Notes under the pieces: generated by a model
What the model saw: only the letters and a program-made list of their open reading frames with translations
The model's database searches: none
What the model was told of the DNA's origin: nothing
Part shown: positions 45,674-51,456 of the stretch, one piece after another
How positions within the stretch are numbered: the stretch's first letter is position 1
How the letters are laid out: every line of letters begins with the position of its first letter
Translations under genes and position numbers: made by a program
NCBI GenBank assembly: GCA_030692515.1
Contig: JAUXZS010000060.1
Span: 1 to 51,456 of the forward strand
Origin: Bacteroidota bacterium
GTDB lineage: Bacteria > Bacteroidota > Bacteroidia > B-17B0 > Aurantibacillaceae
DNA length: 51,456 nucleotides
Direction of reading: 5' to 3'

Positions 45674-46411
45674 ATGGTAAACTTCGGCCTTATTGGTAAA
45701 TCATTATCACACTCGTTTTCTAAATCGTATTTCGAAAAATTATTTAAAGAAAAAGATTTAAAAAATCATATTTATCAAAATTTTGAATTAGAAACAATTG
45801 ATGAAATTAAAAAAGTTTTTCTGACAACTAATTTAAAAGGCTTAAACGTTACTAATCCTTATAAAGAAACAATCATTCCTTATTTAGATGAATTAAGCGA
45901 AGAGGCTAAAGAAATTGGCGCAGTAAATTGCGTAAAAATTTTAAACGCTAAAACAATTGGTTATAATACAGATTGTTACGGTTTTGCACAAAGCATAAAG
46001 CCATTTTTAGATACAACGCACGAACGTGCTTTGATACTTGGTACTGGTGGCGCAAGTAAAGCGGTAGCCTTTGCCTTAAAAAAAATTGGAGTAGATGTGT
46101 TTTTTGTTACTTCATCGGTAAAAAAAAATACCAACACTTTTTTTTATGATGAAATAAATGAACGTGTAATGGCAGCCTTTAATTTAATTATAAACACAAC
46201 GCCTTTAGGCTTGTTCCCGAATGCAAATGAAGCTCCTGCTCTACCCTATCATTTATTTACAAATAAACATTTGGCTTACGATTTAATTTATAATCCCGAA
46301 CAAACTCTATTTTTAAAACAGGCAAAAGAAATGGGTGCTGTTACAATTAATGGATTAAGTATGCTGCACCAACAAGCCCAAAAAAGTTGGGAAATCTGGA
46401 ATAGTATTTAA
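45674..46411 (+). CDS. aroE: Shikimate dehydrogenase
   Basis: AroE reduces 3-dehydroshikimate to shikimate with NADPH in aromatic amino acid synthesis. The 245 residues are slightly shorter than the E. coli enzyme (272) but complete. Visible are the substrate-binding GKSLSHSFSKSYF, the catalytic Lys64 (LNVTNPYKE) and Asp100 (YNTDCYG), the dinucleotide-binding ILGTGGASKAV, and NGLSMLHQQA at the end. It is transcribed after tex and is the last gene before a repeat-rich region. Confidence 0.93.
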   Translation: MVNFGLIGKSLSHSFSKSYFEKLFKEKDLKNHIYQNFELETIDEIKKVFLTTNLKGLNVTNPYKETIIPYLDELSEEAKEIGAVNCVKILNAKTIGYNTDCYGFAQSIKPFLDTTHERALILGTGGASKAVAFALKKIGVDVFFVTSSVKKNTNTFFYDEINERVMAAFNLIINTTPLGLFPNANEAPALPYHLFTNKHLAYDLIYNPEQTLFLKQAKEMGAVTINGLSMLHQQAQKSWEIWNSI

Positions 46412-46421
46412 TTTTTTACTT

Positions 46422-46451
46422 CGTCATTGCGAGCGATAGCGAAGCAATCTC
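46422..46451. repeat. REP-like palindrome CGTCATTGCGAG...
   Basis: CGTCATTGCGAGCGATAGCG then AAGCAATCTC: TTGCGAGCG-type and CGAAGCAATCTC arms form an imperfect hairpin. This CGTCATTGCGAG...GAAGCAATCTC string is a very widespread bacterial intergenic repeat (established pattern, recalled, not searched). Confidence 0.6.
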
Positions 46452-46473
46452 AGTTTTAAAAAGATTTTTTAGA

Positions 46474-46696
46474 CTATTTGCCTTACTTTTTTCTTGATAA
46501 AAAAGTAACCAAAAATCAAGGCTTCATAATATTTAACTAAAATTCATCGTATGCCAAGCCTGATGATTTAAGCGCTTCGCGAGAGGCAGGACAAATGTGC
46601 GGTGTACATTTGAGACAGTTTGTGCGGAGGAATCTTTCACGCAAGCCTACGCTTTTGATATATGATGAATTTTTACGTGAAATCTTATGAGGCCGT
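46474..46696. repeat. Structured intergenic element of about 220 bp
   Basis: It begins with TTGCCTTACTTTTTTCTTGA then TAAAAAAGTAACC and ATCAAGGCTTCATAA, and ends ATATATGATGAATTTTT ... CTTATGAGGCCG. The inner and outer ends are mutual inverted repeats (TTCATAA against TTATGA; AAATTCATCGTAT against ATGATGAATTT), with a G/C-richer middle (GCGCTTCGCGAGAGGCAGG). I recall similar CTTGATAAAAAAGTAACCAAAAA-type starts as common non-coding repeats in Bacteroidota. Confidence 0.5.
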
Positions 46697-46936
46697 CTCC
46701 CTACTTTCCAAACACATCATATTTACGAAATGTCAGGCAAAGGTACAAAATGTCGAAGTAAACTTTATGAAGATCTGCTAAAAATTTATCGCCTGAATGA
46801 TGTGATATCCTGTCTAATATAAGGCGATTTTATCGCAATTGTCGGTAAAAATTAGCGTAAATAGATTGGTTTTGAAGTCGTTCCATTATCTAATCAACCG
46901 ATCTAATTAACAGTTTACAGGATAGCTTTTAAAAAA

Positions 46937-47887
46937 TTAATCTTTTATAGGAAAATTTGGATGCCCCATATCTCGGCCCTTTTTAATAAAAGTGTTGATT
47001 GTTCGTTCAATAGCATCTCTCTTTTCTACATGATTCTTGTATGTGAAAAGCAAATCCTCATAAGAGTCAATAAAATAATAGCCTGAATTTGTAGAACCAA
47101 TTATTCCAGCCCTTTTGAGCGGCAGGTTGACAAAGTTTTTTATATATAAATGGGAAGAGTTTAAATTATTATGCTCTGATAAATGCTTTACTATTTGATT
47201 AATGTTTTTTGCATTTGAAAGACCATTGCCGTGAGTTTTTAAATAATTTAAAACAAGTGCCTGAACTGAAACCCTCTCATCAACCAAAAATCCAGAGAAA
47301 TCGTTTTTACTACTTTTTGCAATTATACCAATATTTCCTTTTGTATTATTATCGACTTTATTGTAGATTTTTTTTTGATATTGATCAATTACATCACGAT
47401 TATCAGATACAAGAAAGAGATATCCATTGTTAATAATATTACTCGTCGCAATCCAAGGATTATTTTGAGATTTAGGGAAATAAAGGGAATAAGTCAACCA
47501 ATATTCGTAAGCATCAACCGTGCATTTGACTATTGGTTTTAAATGCTCTGAAGTGCCTTCATTCTTTAGGAGTTTTTGTATTTTATTTTTGAATATAACT
47601 TTCGCATCATCAACCATTGCCCAATCTACTGATTGAATATTATCAGCTTCAACAACATTAGGATTTTCAAAAATAGATTGTTCTATAGAATGATAATTCC
47701 TTTCTGTTAATTTGAATTTTTGTCGTTTTTTATCATTTAGGTGCGAAAGAAAATAGAACTTCATTAAATGTGATAAATGATTATAGAAATGTCCATCATA
47801 CTGCGATTTGTTAAGCTTATCCGATAGCGAAAGCCTATTAATTGTAGATTTTATGGAATCAATGGTTATTTTATTTTCTTTGTTCAA
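46937..47887 (-). CDS. Uncharacterised protein, possibly winged-helix at C-terminus
   Basis: The 316 residues have no signal peptide or membrane helix. The N-terminal two thirds are helical and polar with no known motif. The last third (about 205-316: VSVQALVLNYLKTHGNGLSN, IVKHLSEHNNLNSSHLYIK, LPLKRAGIIGSTNSGYYFI) looks like winged-helix DNA-binding elements. The start is TTG at 47887, overlapping the upstream methyltransferase stop (TTGA), so it depends on coupled translation. It forms a two-gene unit with that methyltransferase; a DNA-directed role, possibly modification or defence, is speculation. Confidence 0.6.
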   Translation of the reverse strand: MNKENKITIDSIKSTINRLSLSDKLNKSQYDGHFYNHLSHLMKFYFLSHLNDKKRQKFKLTERNYHSIEQSIFENPNVVEADNIQSVDWAMVDDAKVIFKNKIQKLLKNEGTSEHLKPIVKCTVDAYEYWLTYSLYFPKSQNNPWIATSNIINNGYLFLVSDNRDVIDQYQKKIYNKVDNNTKGNIGIIAKSSKNDFSGFLVDERVSVQALVLNYLKTHGNGLSNAKNINQIVKHLSEHNNLNSSHLYIKNFVNLPLKRAGIIGSTNSGYYFIDSYEDLLFTYKNHVEKRDAIERTINTFIKKGRDMGHPNFPIKD

Positions 47888-48396
47888 ACTTTATCTATTT
47901 GAATTGTATATCTTTTATCGGGTATAGTGTCAGAATTATCCATTCTTTTAAAAACATAATTACTATATTCATGGGTAGAATTGATGTTTTCTTCATTATA
48001 AATTAAAGTTACATTTGGTATATTTACTTTATTCACAGTTTCATTTATTCTATATCCAATACAATATGGATTAGTAGCGCGACCTAAAACAATTAATTTA
48101 CCATTATTTTTAAGAACTCTTATAATTTCATTTAATAATGGGACTGAATCTTCATAATCCTTAAACCCATATAAATAAGGATTACACATAATCACAATTT
48201 CAAATCTATTTTCTCCCCATGGTAATTTATTTCCCTGACAAAAATGATGTACCGAATTCTCTTTACACCTTGAATTTAAATCTGAGTCGCCATCTGTTAA
48301 ATAACATTTTGGATGATAAGTTGATCCAAAATCCCCACAACCTGCTCCAATTTCTAAATTTTTATAAGATTTATCATCAATAAATTTACTTGCCAT
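47884..48396 (-). CDS. SAM-dependent methyltransferase (class I)
   Basis: The 170 residues contain the SAM-binding motif I LEIGAGCGDFG (residues 14-24), an acidic motif II position (YLTDGDSD), and motif IV-like IVIMCNPYLYGF followed by LLNEIIRVLKNNGKLIVLGRA, the Methyltransf_11 pattern. The NPY triplet recalls the NPPY motif of amino-group methylases, but the surroundings also fit small-molecule enzymes. It is short: almost nothing precedes motif I. It overlaps the next gene by 4 bases. The substrate is unknown. Confidence 0.75.
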   Translation of the reverse strand: MASKFIDDKSYKNLEIGAGCGDFGSTYHPKCYLTDGDSDLNSRCKENSVHHFCQGNKLPWGENRFEIVIMCNPYLYGFKDYEDSVPLLNEIIRVLKNNGKLIVLGRATNPYCIGYRINETVNKVNIPNVTLIYNEENINSTHEYSNYVFKRMDNSDTIPDKRYTIQIDKV

Positions 48397-48490
48397 ACAA
48401 ATCTCTTAAGAAAAAGTTGTCCGCATTAAATATACAAAAAAAGATTTGAACTTTTAATATTTATAACTATAAAATGTAAAACCGATGAAG

Positions 48491-48560
48491 TTGACCGCCC
48501 ATCACCGCAGGTGGTCAGTTTAAAGCGGTCAGGGGTGGTCAATTTAACCGGTATTTGCAT
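48491..48560. repeat. Possible insertion-sequence end remnant
   Basis: GGTGGTCAGTTTAAAGCGG (48510-48528) and GGTGGTCAATTTAACCGG (48534-48551) are near-identical direct repeats in a G/C-rich patch that stands out from its AT-rich surroundings. Terminal repeats of this GGTGGTCAATTT type occur on IS21-like elements of Bacteroidota as I recall them. No transposase gene is present. Confidence 0.35.
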
Positions 48561-48670
48561 CAGCTTTTTTAAACTCGACAGATTGATAAAGGCCCTGTTT
48601 TGCCTACACCCTAAAATAATTATTATACAGTTTTGCCCTGTAAGGTTTAGTTTAATATACTACCCTTATA

Positions 48671-49105
48671 TTATTTGCTTTTTCTTAAAATATACCCTTC
48701 CTCATAAGCCATGTCAATTCTGGCTTTTTTATTTTTTGTGGTTTTATACCAATGGACATTACCCATTTGTCCTCTTTCAGGTTTAGTTAATATACTGTCT
48801 GTAAAACGTCCTAAATAACAAATTGAAAGCCAGTCATGAAACTCAAGTTCACTTCCAAAAACAACCCAGGTATTTTTATTTTCATACAACGGAGCATTTT
48901 TATTTACCAAATCCTTTTCACTTGCATAAAAGAATTGCTCATATGTTCTAGGTCGATTTTTTATAGACAGAATCTCAATTTGTCCTGAGGGATATTTGAA
49001 CATATATTCGCCTTCGATTTCATCAGTTGGTTCAGATGGGCTTGTATTATTGCAACTTTGAAGCAATACATTTACAACTATTAAATATAGTATCTTTTTT
49101 ATCAA
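48671..49105 (-). CDS. Small lipoprotein of unknown function
   Basis: The 144 residues begin with a lipoprotein signal (IVVNVLLQSC, Cys18). The mature part is beta-rich (GEYMFKYPSGQIEILSI, TWVVFGSELEFHDWLSICYLG) with no known motif. The frame starts at TTG (49105), with no in-frame ATG upstream. It is the third minus-strand gene after the RHS gene and the TPR lipoprotein, so it may belong to the RHS locus, for example as an accessory or immunity protein, but that rests on position only. Confidence 0.55.
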   Translation of the reverse strand: MIKKILYLIVVNVLLQSCNNTSPSEPTDEIEGEYMFKYPSGQIEILSIKNRPRTYEQFFYASEKDLVNKNAPLYENKNTWVVFGSELEFHDWLSICYLGRFTDSILTKPERGQMGNVHWYKTTKNKKARIDMAYEEGYILRKSK

Positions 49106-49297
49106 ATTCTAATGGTTATTTGGTTGGGTTAAACATTTTGCAAAGTTTGTAGTGTTTTAATTTCCGATTAGTGCGCTCCTTGATAAGTGGGTGCACTTGG
49201 CATTTGTATAAAAATCATTTTGCTTATTTTTAATTCATAGTTTATTGTTATAGCGAAATAAATATTATTGGTAAACATAATTTATACATCCCATCAT

Positions 49298-50125
49298 TCA
49301 CTCATGTTTAATTTTAACACTTTTCTCGTGCCTTTTGATGTATTCAATTGCAGTTGTATCACCCAAAGCACGAGCCTTATAAAAGTCCAGAATACTTTCA
49401 TCTTTTCGTTTAAGATAATATAACGCGTTGCCGCGTATCGTATAAGCTTGTGCAATATTCGAATCCAACCCGATCAACTTTGTCGATGCTGTTAGAGCTT
49501 CTTTATGCATATCAGTTTGATTATAAATTATTGACTGAGCGAGAAGAAACTGAACATTCTGTTTATTCCCACTATCAACGTTTTTGACATCTGCAACCGC
49601 GCCTTTAAAATCACCGACCACCATTTTATAAACTCCACGTTGGTTTACGTAAGATGTTTCCGAAGGACTATACTTAATTGCAAGCTCTATATCCTTTAAT
49701 GCCTCTGTGTTATATCCCCAGATATTATAGAATCTGGAACGCATAAAGTAATAAATACTATTTTTTGGATCATTCTCAATCGCTCTATCCATGTTGTAAA
49801 ACACTGAGTCGACTGCCGCTTTGGTGTGAATAAAGCCCCAAATACCTGCTAAATATGAATAGCAATTTGCTTTATCAATAGCAAGATGTTTGCCACGATG
49901 CAAAAATTTAATGGCTTCGAAGTATTGTTTTCTGTCTTTGCATATTTTAGCCCTGTCGAAATAGTATAAAAAATGCGAGCTGTCATTACTTAGTGTGTCA
50001 GGAAAGTTATTGAGAGTACGGTTTAAGGTATCCATCTTCTGAAATTTTGTAACTTCAGTTTCGTCTCGGTTATTTGAACAACCAAATAGGAAGATAAGTG
50101 TGAATAGGGAAAAAGTAGTTTTCAT
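49298..50125 (-). CDS. TPR lipoprotein downstream of RHS
   Basis: About 275 residues. A lipoprotein signal (FSLFTLIFLFGC) is followed by five or six TPR units (about 55-265: FLYYFDRAKICKDRKQYFEA, SIYYFMRSRFYNIWGYNTEA, AQAYTIRGNALYYLKRKDES). TPRs bind protein partners. I use the ATG at 50125, because an earlier TTG at 50188 lies inside the RHS gene. The RHS stop and this ATG are one base apart (TAA-A-ATG), so the products are made together; immunity or anchoring for the RHS C-terminus is an inference from position. Confidence 0.75.
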   Translation of the reverse strand: MKTTFSLFTLIFLFGCSNNRDETEVTKFQKMDTLNRTLNNFPDTLSNDSSHFLYYFDRAKICKDRKQYFEAIKFLHRGKHLAIDKANCYSYLAGIWGFIHTKAAVDSVFYNMDRAIENDPKNSIYYFMRSRFYNIWGYNTEALKDIELAIKYSPSETSYVNQRGVYKMVVGDFKGAVADVKNVDSGNKQNVQFLLAQSIIYNQTDMHKEALTASTKLIGLDSNIAQAYTIRGNALYYLKRKDESILDFYKARALGDTTAIEYIKRHEKSVKIKHE

Positions 50126-50126
50126 T

Positions 50127-51456
50127 TTAGTTACGAGGTGCTTTAATTTGTACTTGAAAGCCGAATAAGTTAAACCCAGCTGTTGCAAATTTTTGTTTTA
50201 CTTCTCCCACGGTTCTCGGTGGAATAACCTGACCACTAGGAATAAGAGTTTTCGATTCAACAACTGTTGCTTTGTTTTCATTTATTCCAGCGAAAAATTG
50301 CGCAGTTCTATCTTGTAGAATAAAACTGGTTTCTACGATTGCTGTCGGAGTTAAAGCTGCGTCATGCTGTATGTTGGTTTCGCTTGTTGTGTTAATTGAG
50401 TTAGATACGGAGTAAGGCCCATACTCTAAGCTTTCATTGCTAACCATTACACCACCTGCACCAACTTTATTCATTTCACCAGTAAACAAATTACCGCTCA
50501 AATTTGGATTGTTCTTTTGAATACCCGCAGTAACTTCTCCCGATGTGCTGCCGGATAATGCCCCTTTGCCAATCTGTATTTCTGGGCTAGACTGTAACAT
50601 TTCAAAAGCTCTTTCTAGTAGTTGAGTATCTGTTGGTGCTGGATTACTGGCATCCCCAGCCAAACCCGTTGTATTATTATTAGCAGCCGCTCGTGGAGTT
50701 GGATCAGCAGCCTTACCCTCAAATGTGCCTTTTGGATACTGATGACCTACTACCGGTTTCTCGTTACTGGTGGGACCTACTTTCAGATTCTGTAATTTCG
50801 TTGCACCTCCACCACCATCCGTACCAGCTGCTTTTAAATCTCCAGATTTATAGGGCGTACCTGTGCTTGGTGTAAATCCGGGCAATTTATTGGCGTTTGT
50901 AGCATTTGTACCAGCCCCAGTATTTGTTGATGAAGTATTTACCCCACCTCCACTTGTACCTGAATTACCACCTTGAGCACTTTGCTTCGAGTCACCCTTT
51001 TGCATGCCATCTATATCCTTATCATTAATCGGGTTATTTTCCGAATAGTTAAAAGGAGATAGTTGAGCAAATTTTTCAGCTAGCGGATCGACGGAAATAA
51101 ATCGACACGTCCAAGCAGCGTAGTAACGGGCTCCGTAATAATATAAACCACTTTCTTGATCTTTTTCTTTACCAACGTAACGATAACGTTTGCTTGTGAA
51201 GGTTCTAAGTGATGAGTCGCCGAACGGATAATATTCTTCTTTGTCTATTACAATTCCTGTTGTGCTTAATCTTACAGAGGATGACCCTATTTGATCTGCT
51301 AAAACATAAGTAATAGCATCTGCAATATCTCCGGGGAATGCCGTACCAACTCTTATTTCAGCAATACGGCTCTTATCATCCATAATGTGAACGTAGTTTT
51401 TTTGATATGTAGTCCCGTTTTCAAGTTTTACATATTCAAAAATTCCATCAATGTAA
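50127..51456 (-). CDS. RHS repeat-associated core protein, 5' end outside the window
   Basis: The frame runs open to the window edge (YIDGIFEYVKLENGTTYQKN is readable before the internal ATG at 51383), so this is the 3' part of a longer gene. It contains a YD-repeat end, the RHS core (KRYRYVGKEKDQESGLYYYG, ARYYAAWTCRFISVDPLAEK, FNYSENNPIN) and, after IDGM, a variable C-terminus. That tail has a 120-residue Gly/Ser/Asn/Thr linker and a final domain of about 150 residues with no Cys and few His, which I cannot match to a known toxin. RHS proteins deliver C-terminal toxin domains or act as surface proteins. Confidence 0.88.
   Translation of the reverse strand, partial: YIDGIFEYVKLENGTTYQKNYVHIMDDKSRIAEIRVGTAFPGDIADAITYVLADQIGSSSVRLSTTGIVIDKEEYYPFGDSSLRTFTSKRYRYVGKEKDQESGLYYYGARYYAAWTCRFISVDPLAEKFAQLSPFNYSENNPINDKDIDGMQKGDSKQSAQGGNSGTSGGGVNTSSTNTGAGTNATNANKLPGFTPSTGTPYKSGDLKAAGTDGGGGATKLQNLKVGPTSNEKPVVGHQYPKGTFEGKAADPTPRAAANNNTTGLAGDASNPAPTDTQLLERAFEMLQSSPEIQIGKGALSGSTSGEVTAGIQKNNPNLSGNLFTGEMNKVGAGGVMVSNESLEYGPYSVSNSINTTSETNIQHDAALTPTAIVETSFILQDRTAQFFAGINENKATVVESKTLIPSGQVIPPRTVGEVKQKFATAGFNLFGFQVQIKAPRN

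Larger units (their letters stand above)
46412..46936. other. Gene-free repeat-rich region
   Basis: No ORF with coding character is seen in these 525 bases. They hold a REP-like palindrome (46422-46451), a structured element (46474-46696) and about 240 bases of AT-rich DNA up to the stop of the next gene. Confidence 0.6.

Noticed and set aside
48511-48786. A 91-residue open frame overlapping the IS-like patch
   Set aside because: It overlaps the end of the real lipoprotein gene on the other strand and is rich in Phe, Tyr and Cys as expected of a chance frame.

Overview
The window looks like a chromosomal segment of an AT-rich Bacteroidota bacterium. Four secreted proteins end in type IX secretion (T9SS) type A sorting domains. 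Promoters resemble the Bacteroidota -7 box TAnnTTTG, ribosome binding sites are weak, and several families are typical of the phylum (PD40/TPR envelope proteins, a caa3-type oxidase gene order, PASTA and RluD as neighbours, GxxExxY). An ice-binding DUF3494 lipoprotein hints at a cold or icy habitat. I cannot assign a genus.

Layout. At 0.1-0.2 kb lies a tRNA-Ser(GCU). At 0.3-6.1 kb a minus-strand block holds an envelope protein with TPR, PD40 and SPOR-like parts, a DegT-type aminotransferase, and the coupled pair pyrG-rimM. At 6.4-16.2 kb are T9SS cargo, a PIG-V-like membrane protein, an outer-membrane protein with its lipoprotein partner, a PASTA protein and rluD. At 16.2-17.1 kb is a HigBA toxin-antitoxin module with operator-like palindromes, followed by an AI-2E-type permease.

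The stretch from 18.5 to 22.5 kb is accessory DNA. It holds an RHS gene fragment joined directly to the 3' end of a tRNA-Ser-like sequence, a convergent DUF4240 gene, inverted repeats around both, a second tRNA-like 3' remnant, the ice-binding gene, and a REP-associated tyrosine transposase (RAYT). The RAYT is bracketed by inward-facing REP hairpins whose tandem units include copies of the gene's own ends.

At 22.7-32.2 kb are a TPR-SpoIIE phosphatase, a GlcD-type oxidase, a GxxExxY gene inside inverted repeats with a matching gene-less element 0.7 kb downstream, TatD and TcdA, clpP, and a class IV aminotransferase. At 32.2-38.2 kb are a glycosyltransferase, a 168-bp tandem repeat with small hairpins, a metzincin, and a terminal-oxidase operon (ctaB, two subunit III-like genes, subunit IV). 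At 38.4-46.4 kb is mostly housekeeping: an OmpA/TPR lipoprotein, a nucleoside phosphorylase, pyrF, a DUF3467 gene, tex and aroE.

From 46.4 kb to the end the DNA is accessory again: a large structured repeat, an uncharacterised methyltransferase plus partner gene pair, an IS-end-like sequence, and an RHS polymorphic-toxin-like gene (cut by the window edge) coupled to a TPR lipoprotein. The most unusual material is the RAYT/REP array, the GxxExxY cassette with its satellite, the 18.6-20.5 kb RHS/tRNA island, and the 46.9-48.4 kb methyltransferase pair.
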